Positions 10,877-24,760 of a stretch of DNA of 64,000 nucleotides are shown here, one piece after another. Every line of letters starts with the position of its first letter. Positions within the stretch are counted from its first letter, which is position 1. The DNA lies in contig NC_039360.1 of NCBI RefSeq assembly GCF_003573695.1, positions 121,172,336 to 121,236,335 on the forward strand. The letters are read 5' to 3'. Both the position numbers and the translations under genes were made by a program. The notes beneath the pieces were generated by a model. That model had not been told where the DNA came from, ran no database searches, and worked only from the letters and a program-made list of their open reading frames with translations. This DNA comes from Papaver somniferum (lineage: Eukaryota; Streptophyta; Magnoliopsida; Ranunculales; Papaveraceae).

Positions 10877-12950
10877 TGAAAAAGCGAGGGTTTAACAACC
10901 ACACCCAATATTTCGTTTGGAAATTTGTATGGACTAAACCTCAATAATATTCCGAGAGAGAAAACTCAATCAAAGAATAATACTAAAGAGTTTATCTCTA
11001 TTTCTCAAATCAATCAGCAAATCAAACAAATAGAAATCTATGAGCCTAATTGATGTGATAAATACTTGGGCGGTACCAAAGACCAATATCCAAGATCAAT
11101 CAAAATCATATCCAACAAACAAGGTCGGATTTATCAATAATGATTGATTAACGCACAACCTGTGATATTTCAATTATAAAGATAAACAATAAAATGCGGA
11201 AAAGAAATAACACAGACACCATAAATTTTGTTAACGAGGAAACTGCAAATGCAGAAAAACCCCGGGACCTAGTCCAGAATAAACACACACCGATTATAAG
11301 ATGTTTTACCAATTTTCTACTACCTATTCGGACTAGATGTAATACCTGCTTCAGCTGTTTTCAAGCACTTGTAAAACTCCTAGCAGAACATCATTTCTCT
11401 TTAGAAGTTATTCTCAAAATCTGCTGGCTGAACAGAGTTCTCTATTCTCTTCAGAAGCACTCTCAAAAATCTTCTAGCAGAATGTTAGTTCTCTTTAGAA
11501 GATGCAACAACACGTTGATACCTTTTGATTTTTTTTTTTCACAAAACACCGGTTTGATTTCCCTTTAGCTGTGAATCAAGGTTTTGGAAATCTTGTGTTT
11601 GTTTTGATAAAAACAATTACTAGGTAAAAATAATATCAAAACAAACTTGGTAATTAGGGCTTATTACACTCTTCAAAAATAGGAAGAGAAACCTAATGAT
11701 TCTACAACAAGAACGACTAGAATAAATCTAAAGATATCTTGTTTAAAACTTCTTAAGGATTTTTACGAGATACCTTAACCAAAGTTTTCTTTCTAGCTTC
11801 CGATTTCGACTAACAAGTGTTGGTATACGATCGGAAACTGAAACCCATCAAAACCTAGGGTTTATGATCAACAACTCTTGAATGGTTTTATACCAGAAGA
11901 GAAAACCTTAGAATAGACAAGAGGTGAAAAACCTAGATTACAAGTTGTATAATCATTCACAAACATTAAATCAAACTCGACTTTGTGATCCTTAATACAA
12001 AGAATTTTATCTCACTCTTGTTCACGAAGAACAAAAGACATGGAAAACAACCTTATGAAGCTTACACCAATTTTCCAAAGGGGATGAAAAACATGTAGCA
12101 CTCACGAACCCTTTATTTATAGTGAACAATAGCTTGGAAGCTAAGCAAAGCAATTTTCCTTTTTCAAGACTCTCCTAATTTTGGGAGTCTTTCCTAAGTT
12201 ACAACTCTTGCCAAAATAATTAAATAAATAATTAATTTAGCAAATATCGTATATATGTGAGTAAATTACAATTTATCTTAGGAAGGAATCACAAACACTT
12301 TAATATGGTAATCAAATATGTTTGGAGTAATAGTTATCTTGCCTAGATAAGGAAACATCAAAAACTTGACCAAAAATGTCTTCTAGTCACGTAATTGTTC
12401 TCAAGTCCGTGAACCGTTACAAACAGTTCGTGGATTGTTTCCTACTAACGTACGAACTGTAACAATTACAACAACACTTATAATTGTTACTTTAATAAAT
12501 CACTCATAGCTTCATCGTTATAACTCAGAATTAATTGATTCTTGGCTCGTTGAATTCTTAAGATCATTCACTATAGCATGAGAACCTTTCCAGGGATAAA
12601 GGTTATTGTCACAAAATTCGTGGCTCAAATAACCTCGAATATATATACGAAAATGTATATTTACCGTCATAGGAATTGTTTCATAGAGTGAATATTTGTT
12701 TTGATAGATTATAAAGGTATAATTGAAAAAGAATCCAAATGGAATCAATTACCACATACCTTTTTTGATGAAGTCCTTGTTGATGTCTTCTTGTAGTCTT
12801 CAAACTTCATCCTTCAAGGATAGCTTCGATTCTACTCCTTAGACTTAATCTAGTCCGAAACCATCTTTAGTATACTAAATCAAGAATGCATTTTGGCAAC
12901 TAAACTTGACATACCAACGCTAGTGGGTTCAACCGAGCAATGCTCTAACA
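10877..12950 (-). mobile_element. 5' LTR of SIRE-like element A
   Basis: On the minus strand it starts TGTTAGAGCATTGCTCGG at 12950 and ends CGCTTTTTCA at 10877, giving 2074 bp with TG..CA ends. It is followed by the primer site. The same LTR, in the opposite orientation, is at 52617-54692. The two are close in length and share blocks throughout, for example the GTCCGTGAACCGTTAC-like stretch and the CTATAAATAAAGGGTTCGTG promoter-like block. The flanking five bases at 12951-12955 read GACTT on the minus strand. TATA-like TATAAATAAA near 12115 (minus) is a plausible promoter. Confidence 0.85.
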
Positions 12951-14436
12951 AAGTCGTTAACCTACAGGGATTTGGAAAAAACCTAAGGTTAAAGGTGAAT
13001 CGACTCTAGTCGCAAATAGTATCACACATGAGGTGTGGGGATTAGGTTTCCCAGTTGCTAGAGTTCTCCCTTATATAGTCTTCAAATCAGGGTTTGCAGT
13101 CAATGTTAATTACCTTGGTAACAAAGCATTCAATATTCACCGTCATATGAATACCTGATTAGACTCAAGCTAATATCTTTCAACCGTTAGATCGAACTTA
13201 GCTTGTTACACACAAATTAAAAGTGACTTCATTTAGATATTAGTAACCGTACCTAAACATGTACACCTTGTTGGCTCAACAATAGTTAACCGAAGTTAGC
13301 CATATGAACACTTTCATATCAACCTTATTAATCTTAACCATAACTAGTTCAAAGACTCAAATGAAACTAGTTCTAGAGTTGTTCAATTGTTTGTATTCTC
13401 ATAGAAGTATACAAGACACAATTGAAGCAAAATCGATTTCGATTCACTCGAACCAATTCATGAACATTATAGCCATGGTTTGGAAAACATTGCATTGCTT
13501 AATATATAAATGTATTAGTTCATGAAAAAACCGATGTTAGAACATACCTACTCAAGTATGCAAACGGGTACGCATGCCTAAGTGGCCGGACTTAGTTTGG
13601 GTTCCCCAGTATGCGAACGGGTACGCATACCTCCAAACTCAGTTGAATTTCCGGACATGAACTTTACGCCAGTACGCATACGGGTATGCATACTAAGTTC
13701 CCGGACTTTCATTAAACCAACCAGTACGCGTACGGGTACGCATGCTATGGTTCCCGGACTTGGAATAACATGCAACAGTTAGCATACAAGTACACATATT
13801 GTGTTATATCTAATCATGGTTAATTGTTCTAAATTCCCATTTCAATCATTGAAACATTCTTAGAAGACGACAATAGCTGTCTCACACAAACTATTAGCTT
13901 CAAAGCAATTTTCAAGTGATCGAATGATCTATACGAAACATTCCGAATCTACATCAAATGACTATCTCACACAAATCATGTAAGATGTTACCAGGCAATT
14001 TTCACATGATCGTCTTTTGACTTTCGTCAAGAATACAAGATGAACTTGGTTAAAACGAAAGCTTGCCAACACATATTTCTAGAAATATGTAAGCGAGTTA
14101 AACTCATCTCGAAATATCAAATGTATATAATTGAAGTCTATATAGCTATACGACTTTTGTCTCAAATAGGATATAGAGTAGATAGACTTTTGAGTGATAG
14201 ATGAGTTCAAGTCTCCACATACCTTTTGTTGATGAAGTTCCACAAGCTCCCCTTAGTAGTTCTTCGTCTTCAATCGATGAACGTCGTGAATTCTAATGCT
14301 CAACTACACTTATTATCCTAATTCGAGACTTAACTATAAGTGGACTAGAAATCAAGACTTATAGTTTTGGCAACTAAACTTGACAACAAGCTTGAGATAC
14401 CAACGCTTGCGAGTTCGACTGAGCAGTGCTCTAACA
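12951..14436 (-). mobile_element. LTR-B, 5' portion (interrupted by element A)
   Basis: On the minus strand it starts TGTTAGAGCACTGCTCAG at 14436 and runs to ..GTTAACGACTT at 12951, where element A begins. The missing remainder of an LTR-B, starting GACTTGAAGACTTCATTGGG, is at 54693-55708 on the plus strand, directly after element A's other LTR. Together the two pieces give an LTR of about 2.5 kb. The start resembles LTR-A, so A and B are related SIRE-like families. Confidence 0.8.
13557..13765. repeat. Self-complementary GTACGCATACGGGTACGCA motif array in LTR-B
   Basis: Four units of about 55-60 bp each carry a palindrome-like GTACGC(A/G)TACGGGTACGCATNC motif and a CCGGACTT tail. Equivalent motifs occur at 51190-51395. 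The corresponding position of the copy at 1-1926 (about 180-315) has GTCCGCGAACTT-type motifs instead. Short frames read through the array on both strands, but this comes from the palindromes and is not coding. Confidence 0.7.
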
Positions 14437-14944
14437 AGTTGATAGCTAGAGTTCTCATTTATTGACCTAGGTTTCCTCCGAGAAACATAATTAGGTCTAC
14501 GACTAAAAGACTCCGCTTTGGGGATTCGTGAATCCAGGTACGACTATCTTTACCTTGAAAGTTCGTGTATCCTGATCTTGCTTTTATGTTATCGAGGTAA
14601 CTCGTAATCTCTTTCAGCCAAGATAGATAGTAATCGCAAAGTTTTCTTCGTCTCAGACTTTATGAATCTTGAAGATAGATATCTGAAAACTATTCTTAAT
14701 TGATAAGTTTAAGATTATTCTTGAGAGGTGGTAAAAAAAACCAGGCTTCTCATCTAAGTGAATGTAAGTGTTTCAGATTTTTGAGGTTTGCTAGCTTTGT
14801 CTATTGCAAAAAGATATCCAAGTGTTGGTCTTTGATGTAGTTTTTACATTGATAAAAGGTTCGTTTGAATACTTGTAAAGATTCGATTTCAGACTTAATA
14901 ATAGGAAAATATATACAAAAGATTATAGCAATATCGAGAGATAC
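14437..14944 (+). mobile_element. Fragment of another SIRE-like LTR
   Basis: It has the style of the SIRE LTR 3' half (ATCCTGATCTTGCTTTTATG, then a TCGTCTCAGACTTT block and TCCAAGTGTTGGTCTTTGAT). Its left end abuts LTR-B and its right end abuts the gypsy sequence starting near 14945. It resembles the end of the LTR at 60238-61897, which also runs straight into the same gypsy sequence. No coding content. Confidence 0.5.
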
Positions 14945-17130
14945 TGAGACTCAGGATTCCACCAATTCTCTTATTCATGTGGTTCAACTATTAATTCTAG
15001 GCAATTATTATAGCTCATAAAATAACAAGTATTGACTCTGATTCTTTGTCAAGGTAGATTTCATAACAATCGTGAAAAATGGCTTCCTCCATTGTCCCAA
15101 TGTTGGGGTTTAGCTCTTCATGTTTAAAACACACTCAAAATAATTATTTATGGATCAAAAGTGTATACAATGATGAAAATATATGAGAAAGAATAAAACA
15201 GATCAACTGCAGCGCATATAAACGTTGCAGATTGATTGTTACAAAGTAAACATAAAGCATAAGACTACTGAGAGAACAACAGTTACCTGTGTCGTTGATT
15301 CTGCGACTGACATAAGACATCCAATGCTCTCCTTGTTCTTCAGTTCTGCACCAGCAAAATACTTTCCTGGAACTCTTCTTTCTTCGTTTTGCAACCTCCT
15401 AACTACCCCCAATCTCTCGATAACTCCTCTGGAATTCCAACCAGTGCTATTTATACATCACAGGGTCCTCAAATCTGACCCGTATATTCTTTTTCTTTTC
15501 CCCAAAGTTACGAAAATTCTTTTTTCATATATAATAACATAGCTTTACTCAGATAGTCGCGTTTTGGACATCAATATCCGGAATCAAACAAATCACATGA
15601 ATAGATTAAGAAGATGGACACAAAAATAAATGGTTTGCCATGTTGACTAAGGTGAACGGTGTTTCCCATATCTGTCTGAAGGTCACTGCCAGGATGAACC
15701 TATAATCCTAATGGATTGAGATAGTAGTCTGAACTCTGATATCAACACAGCTGGTATATACAAGGGACCCATCGGTTGATAATATTAATTCTAAATCAAC
15801 TCAGCTGGTATACAAGGGACTCAACGGTCGATTTTATTAATTGAATAATAATAATAATAATCTTTGTTTTTCGTAACAATATACTCTAATTGGCCTGGTC
15901 TTTTTTTTTTAAAACTTATAGTAACTCAATTACTCTACTTCATCCCGGCGGCGATAACAATTCGATGTTGGTGCCCCACCTAATCACTTAGAGAAACATA
16001 TAACTTTTGCAAAAATAAAAACAGAAAGTAATAAGAAGACTCCAAGATACACTGAAACTACCATGTTATTTTTAACACATGAGCTCTGTCCTTTTATGAA
16101 TTGACTCTATTTTTAGGTTCCTCAACTCCTACAACCAAGATGTTTCCATCCACTTAGATTGGTTAGTGTTTTCCTGAAGTGGTACAAGTTTCTAGGCTAT
16201 GGAGTTTAACAATGCAACTAAAAGTTTTCTCCCATACCCTAAACTTAAATCTAACATTGTCCTTATTGTTCTAAAGATAACATTAAAAGCATGAACGAGG
16301 AGAAATTGTTACTACTTGAAGCAAAGGAATAAGGAAGGATATTACCGTGTCGTGTGAGCATGGCTTACCTCCCAAGAAGTGCTAAGTTTAAAGTCTTCAT
16401 CCAAATTAAGAAAGGATTAGTCACCTCATAGAATCATAAAGTAATAGCCGGAACAAGTGTGGGTCATCAAAACCATATAGAGCTACCACAAATAAAAGGA
16501 ATCTGCAACATGCTAAGAAAATGAATAAACCGAGCACAACCTTATCTGGTGTTTTGTTTAAGACAATTACATCTAGCTGTGGTTCAGGTTCTATAAACTG
16601 GTCTAGATAAAATATTTTCATGGGAAGCATTTCCTCATAGTCAGGATCCGAAGTTCAGGTTCTAGAGTTTGTAAAAACTCAACTAAGAACTTAGAAGCAC
16701 ATAATAATAACCTGAATAATTGGGGATCCTCAAAGTCAATCAGATTTGACTTACATAGTTGACCACAATGAAAGTGGTGGCCATTCTTAAACAAATGTGT
16801 CGATTTCAATCTCCCAAATTACTTGGGCTTAGTCTCAAACTTAATAACTGACACATTTGAAACTCATATGTTCCCACAATTGGAATAAAAGTTTTGGGCG
16901 GGAAAACAAAGTCAATCTTGATATCATAGCCTGGGTAAACCACATCAACCAGAGGATGGGTTTCTAACAACTGAACTTCTTCCTGGATATCATTAGGTTC
17001 CGGAAAACGTGTATGAAGATGATCTTGTGAAACGGTAGAGGCACATATGTCAAGTCCCAAGTGAGGGATCTCTGTAAGATTCAAAGGTAAAGCACATGGA
17101 GAATGATAATCACCATAAACTTAGAGTTTT
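14945..17130 (-). mobile_element. Ty3/gypsy remnant, 3' end with partial LTR
   Basis: Read on the minus strand, it goes from the end of a polyprotein-like region (17084-16421), through the classic plant gypsy 3' signature CTTCTTGGGAGGTAAGCC near 16370, and a non-coding part (16100-15540), into a partial LTR. The LTR part ends with GAATCCTGAGTCTCA at 14945. Blocks at 14945-15130 and 15540-15900 match 61898-62260 and 63644-63990. The segment equal to about 62500-63640, with the polypurine tract, is missing here, so this copy is internally deleted. Confidence 0.65.
16421..17084 (-). pseudogene. C-terminal scraps of a gypsy 3' ORF
   Basis: Three short open stretches (16806-17084, 16618-16809, 16421-16630) follow each other on the minus strand and lead to the GGGAGGTAAGCC gypsy 3' signature. 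The last contains a hydrophobic segment (VVLGLFIFLACCRFLLFVVA) followed by LYGFDDPHLFRLLLYDS, which looks like the end of an env-like or extra ORF of plant gypsy elements. There is no catalytic motif. I cannot name the protein. Confidence 0.35.
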
Positions 17131-17431
17131 GGGTGTTTCTAGATAGACTAACTACAATTTCCCTAATTTCTAGATCGTCAGAATCCTGAAAATGATTAAT
17201 TGTTACTTCTAGGTTATAATCAGGTAATAATCCGTTGGCTAGCTCTTTCCGTAGCGATTCCTACATAATAAAGAACGTGAGCAGGAAGGAGGGATTAGGC
17301 CACAGTTTTTAGAGCTGGGATTAGATCCCAAATCTCCATGAGACCCAATCTAATATGAAATGGTAAAGGGAGATAAGATCTCCTTTTCGAAGACCTCAAG
17401 CAGGCTTAAAGGAGTCTGTGGGTCAACCACT

Positions 17432-17631
17432 CGGGGACAGAACTAAGTGTAGTTCAGGGGTGGCGCTCGCCTCCCCTGTTTCTCTTTAATTCTTTATAAA
17501 TCTTTTGAAACTTTTATTATTTTGATGAAAAATTATTTTATTATTTTGATGAAAAATTATTAGTTAGCCCCCTTGAATTTTTGTTTTGGTTAATTAGCCT
17601 CCCCTGAAAGATGTTTCTGGCTCCGTCCCTG
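17432..17631. mobile_element. hAT-like MITE, 200 bp, with 8-bp TSD
   Basis: The element is flanked by identical 8-bp copies of CAACCACT at 17424-17431 and 17632-17639. The ends are imperfect inverted repeats: CGGGGACAGAACTAAG at the left and the reverse complement of CTGGCTCCGTCCCTG at the right, close to the hAT CAGGGRCGGA type. The interior repeats CCTCCCCTG near both ends and is otherwise AT-rich with no ORF. It lies in decayed retroelement sequence. Confidence 0.7.
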
Positions 17632-17721
17632 CAACCACTAATGCAAAGACCGATATAAAGTGTATTACACCGATAAATTAGTTGACACCAATAACAAGAA
17701 AACCAAAAAGGTGCATAAACT

Positions 17722-17975
17722 TGATAAGCGAATCACGTTTCATTTGGTTAAAAGCCTTCGACATATTAAGTTTGACACCAATGACAGCTAGGGAAACCTG
17801 ATATGTCAAATTTGACGCCAATGACACCACGAAAGTCTTTCATTTTCTCAATGATCCCATGATCAACAATGGTATTGTCTCCAAGGCTTATACCAGGTAC
17901 TTAGGCAACTTGCTATGGAGAGATCAATTTATGCATCAAAGGCTTAAGCCTATTAGCAAGAAGTTTAGAAAACGT
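17722..17975 (-). pseudogene. LINE (L1-type) reverse transcriptase scrap
   Basis: Minus-strand translation gives NRLKPLMHKLISP, stop, QVA, stop, VPGISLGDNTIVDHGIIEKM, then GVIGVKFDIS and, after a break, NMSKAFNQMKRDS. These follow the order of the plant L1 reverse transcriptase fingers/palm region (NRLKP.L..LIS..Q.AFVPGR.I.DN...HE....M and D.SKAFDR.EW.F). There are at least two stops and a duplicated or shifted segment. No endonuclease or 3' tail was seen. It is a dead fragment about 400 bp downstream of the MSI gene's stop codon, on the same strand. Confidence 0.7.
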
Positions 17976-18388
17976 CAATTATGAAAGAACCAAACTAAGG
18001 AAAGAAAACATAAATTTCAAAATTAACACGACTTTGAGAGAAATTCTAGTACAATATTAAGATTTCAGCTATAAAACTCCGTTACCCATCGATGATAAAT
18101 CTAGTGAGCATAGATAGTAAAATGTGGTGGGGGAAGACAGGACAACTATACTAATAAAGTTCATACATAGTCGTCGATACATACCCAAACGGTCATGGTA
18201 AATTATCCCAAGCTGGGGTCTGGGAAAGATCTCGGCTACCACCACTACAACTAGTGATCTATTATAAAAGCACATATGAAAAAGAAAAACACTCTATTTG
18301 GGGCTAGGCGCTAAGAAATGCTGGAGGAAGATGATCAATCACTGCCGCCAATAAATGCACCAATATGACAGAGGAGGATTGATCGTTA

Positions 18389-21150
<2,762 letters not shown>

Positions 21151-21277
21151 CTCTATCTCTCTCTTTCCGTCGCGCAGTCACCCCGTGGATTCTCTCTCAG
21201 TATCTCTCTCTTTGCCGCCAAAATGATGTAGGAGAGGAGGCGGCACAGTAAAACCAACCTTTATATCGATAAATAGT
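21151..21277 (-). promoter_or_regulatory. Pyrimidine-rich leader and proximal promoter of the MSI gene
   Basis: The minus-strand stretch just upstream of the ATG is GA-rich (AGAGAGAGATA repeats; CT-rich on the plus strand at 21145-21215), typical of a plant 5' leader. Only about 127 bp separate the ATG from the end of the transposon at 21278, so any further promoter elements must lie in or beyond that transposon. I see no certain TATA box; TTTATAT on the plus strand at 21260 is AT-rich on both strands and is only a candidate. Confidence 0.4.
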
Positions 21278-22112
21278 GAAGGCTATTATTGGGGGCGTCA
21301 AACTCCAATAGAGGGGCTTCACTTCGATTCTTAATATCCAAAAAAATGATTATGGGATATCCTAACACATATACAAAATGTGTAGATTACCTTTTAATTA
21401 GAACTGATTTTACGTTCAGGTTTGGATTAATTCCAACTGTAAAATTTTATTTACATGTAATTTTACGTCCAGGTTTGGATTAGTTCCAACCGTAGAAGCT
21501 CATTTTACGTCCAGGTTTCTTTTAATTCCAATCGTAGAATCCGATTTTACGTCCAGTTTTCTTTTAATTCTAACGGTAGAAGTGATTTTACGTCCAGGTT
21601 TGGAGATTTTACGTCCAGGTTTGGATTAATTCCAACCGTAGAATTTTATTTGCATGTAGTTTTACGTCCAGGTTTGAATTATTTCCAACCGTAGAAGCTC
21701 ATTTTACGTCCAGGTTCCTTTTAATTCCAACCGTAGAATATGATTTTATGTCCAGTTTTCTTTTAACTCCAACCGTAGAAGTGATTTTACGTCCAGGTTT
21801 GGATTATTTCCAACCGTAAAAGTGATTTTACGTTCAGGTTTGGATTATTTCCAACCTAGAAGTTTATTTTACGACCAGTTTTTCTTCCCACAAAAACTTT
21901 GTCCCACAATTGACCAAGTATACAACAAAATTCATTAATTTAATTTTTATCTGATTAAATTAAATTAAATTAAAATTAACTAAATAAGAGTTGTTTAGTC
22001 ATTACAAAATTATTTAAGATAAGGGGTTTTTGATATTACTTACGGGTGACCCGTTTTTGTCCTATTAGGTGACGCCCCTCTAATGGAATGTGGCGCCCCA
22101 ATAATAGCCTTC
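21278..22112. mobile_element. TIR element (835 bp) filled with a tandem array, at the MSI promoter
   Basis: The left end GAAGGCTATTATTGGGGGCG at 21278 and the reverse complement of the right end, GAAGGCTATTATTGGGGCGC, pair over about 20 bp. They continue with gaps through the CCAATAGAGGGGC block, to about 45 bp. Flanks TAAATAGTG (21270-21278) and TAAATAATG (22113-22121) look like an imperfect 9-bp target duplication, as in Mutator-like elements, but they overlap the TIR by one base. There is no transposase. Most of the interior is the array at 21408-21890. Confidence 0.6.
21408..21890. repeat. ~41-bp tandem array, about 12 units, with higher-order repeat
   Basis: Units start TTTTACGTCCAGG(TTTGG or TTTCTTTT) and end TTCCAACCGTAGAA, with a period near 41 bp. 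A longer pattern (unit ending ATTTTATTT.CATGTA, unit ending GAAGCTCA, a CTTTTAATTCC unit, a GTTTTCTTTTAA unit ending AGTGA) occurs once at about 21408-21585 and again at about 21606-21784, so about 200 bp was duplicated as a block. Each unit carries ACGT, the core of plant bZIP sites. Confidence 0.8.
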
Positions 22113-24259
22113 TAAATAATGGAGTAGTGGAACTTGAGTCTCTCGTAACTCAGCCTACCATTGGCCCAATTTGAACAAAACCCTTTAGGGCAAGTCCATG
22201 ACTGGAAAATTTCCACAGTAGTGGAAAGGCAAACACAGTTTTGAATACCAAGAAGAAGTTGGGAGAAATATAATTTAGTCCAAAAATACAGTTTAGTCCA
22301 GTCCGAGTCAACTAGGTACAAATTAGTCAAAAATACGGAAAGTACACTAATAATCCTTATCATTTACAATTTAATCCAAATATTTGCGGTTTAGTCCACA
22401 GTGACTCGTGATGATGTCAACAATTTTAAATAATATATAAATAATTCAAAAACAATATATCTTTCGAACCGCTCGTCCAAAATGCATAAACTTTATATAT
22501 TAGGAAAGCTCTGTCCGATATCTACAAAAAAAGTACCCATATGACTATACAATTCTCATTTTTCTAGAATTTTAATTTACATTGTTGCGTACAACTATGT
22601 ACACCGCTACAAAAATCAAGAAAATTGAACATCCAGACCCACATATCAGGCAATACATCCACGAGGGGTTATACACAAATGTGCCAAAATGTCATTAACG
22701 TTGTCCATCTTCTGCGCGACTCAATCTGACAAAGGAAAAAATAGAAAAAAGATGAGGGGTTCCGAACAAATGGGATAGAAATGGAAAAGAAAATAAGCAA
22801 ACCAACAAAAGAAAATACATAATGCACGGTTTTACTAATTAGTGTGAGCACAGTTTTACTAATTAATATGAATCTGGTGAAAAAGCTCGTCGCAAACCTA
22901 AGTTATTTCAAATCTCTCATATATTTATTACATAGGAGCAGCAAATTTTAAATAGTGGTTTATGTGGTTATGACAAGAAATACAAAATGAGAAATTCTGC
23001 TTTAAAAGTTGAGGAGAAATGTATTTCATAGGAAACTGAACTCACATGACAAAACCTCAGAATGCTTTTGTCACATGACAAACTCAGAATACCTTGGATA
23101 GATGATCTAGATGGAATTGTATTTTGCAAGGTTAAAAAATTGTTAGTTATGAATAATCCACCAACTTCACTCTCAGTATCATTGAATTTCCAAGCAACAA
23201 GAGTAGCTTGTACACCCTAGTTATTTAGGCAACATTAGATTATGGAGTCATTTTTTTCACACATACACCCTAGTTATTGATGCATACATAAGCTTATGGA
23301 GTCAATTCTCATACATGTGTACCAGTTTATGCACCCAATTTATATACCCTAGAATAAGCTAATAGTCATTTTTCCAAATGTGTACCGGTTTGTACACCCT
23401 AGTTTATGCAAGCATAAGTTTGTACACCCTATTCGTCTACGCAAGCATAAGATTATGGACTCTTCTATATAACAAGTTGCACACATATCAAACTAATTAA
23501 CTCTATGGGGAAATACAAAACTGAGAGCAACAATAACTCGAAATCTATGCAAAATGAGAATATCCTGGCAATATAGCTTATCATAAAGATGTCACACTCA
23601 GAAATGATAGCCGCAACCTCAAAACTATATTGATTATCTGTAATAGTGTGTAACTTCAGTTTATTCCCTCAAATTTTATATTTTAAACATATTGGACCAT
23701 ACTGTATTTTGTGTATAATAATTCTAAAGAAATGCATGCACATAGGACAACTTCTGGTTTATGTGTATCCCATATGACAAAATCTCATAACCTACACTAC
23801 TAGCAGCAGTTCCAGATCTAATATGCATACCAATGGTAAGAAGAGAGGCTTTCCAAACACCAGTAGTGGCTCACGAAAAACATCCAACATTTAGAAGTGA
23901 AGAAGTGAATTTTACTAACCTGCGTCCGCTATTTTCCTTTTCACCCATGTTTTTTTGACTCTGTATAAGTACATCAATGAAGACTGCAGTTCAACGAACA
24001 CCAACTACTACACATTTCTAAACAAGTCTTCATCTCCCAATTATACTCTAACAAAGACAGCAAGTAAGTGAATGAAGAAACTATCCAAAGTACAACAGTA
24101 TATAAAATGACGATCAAAGAAGAGATTGCAGTCGCCGACATTAGTAGGCTATTATACATTATCGTTTTGATCTCATGGCTGCAAACCAACAAGCCAACCC
24201 AACCTCTTGTATTTCATAAGATCATTTTCACATTTTTCACTTACCCCACTTAATCTTTA

Positions 24260-24362
24260 CAATATGTTATAGACTGTTTGACAAGCTCAATCTTTGTTAA
24301 AAGAAATCTCCCATGGATGGCTCTAGCCAGGGAAGATGCATCGACCTCGATGTCATATTTTT
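24260..24362 (-). pseudogene. Possible captured exon, unidentified
   Basis: Minus-strand reading YDIEVDASSLARAIHGRFLL continues in frame with TKIELVKQ before a stop. The composition looks protein-like against an AT-rich, stop-rich background, but I do not recognise the family. No certain splice sites. It may be another host fragment carried by element H. Confidence 0.25.
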
Positions 24363-24539
24363 GATCATAATCATAGCATGTGTACAATTATGTACACGTT
24401 AACAATTAACATGTGTACAACTATGTATACATTAGCAATCAACAAGTACACCACTATGCACACATTAAGATGCCCCTACAACTACTAGTACAACCGTTGT
24501 CACGGTAGGAGGGCCGACCGAAGAAGAATCTGAAGATGG

Positions 24540-24760
24540 TATTTGTCTCCGACTACTTTCGTCCCGTTTCAGAAAAAGTGATACTTTCGCTCCGCTTCAG
24601 AAAACGTGATACTTTCGCCGCGTTTCAGAAAAAGTGATACTTTCGCTCGAAAATATCACTTTTTCTGAAACAGAGCGAAAGTATCACTTTTTCTGAAATA
24701 GAATGAAAGTATCACTTTTCCTGAAACGGAATGTGAAAGTATCACTTTTCCAGAAACGAA
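24540..24760. repeat. Palindromic array of TTTCAGAAAAAGTGATACTT units
   Basis: Three direct copies of a ~28-bp unit built on TTTCAGAAAAAGTGATACTT, then CGCTCCG (24570-24650), are followed by about four copies in reverse orientation (AAGTATCACTTTTTCTGAAA, 24655-24755). The unit is the well-known end sequence of plant MITEs of the CTCCCTCCGTTTCA type, and GGAGGGAGTA, a matching terminus, occurs near 24892. The locus could fold into a hairpin with about 90-base arms. Confidence 0.7.

Noticed and set aside
21289..21483. 64-codon plus-strand frame upstream of the MSI gene
   Set aside because: It runs through the TIR and the 41-bp array; no conserved protein features.
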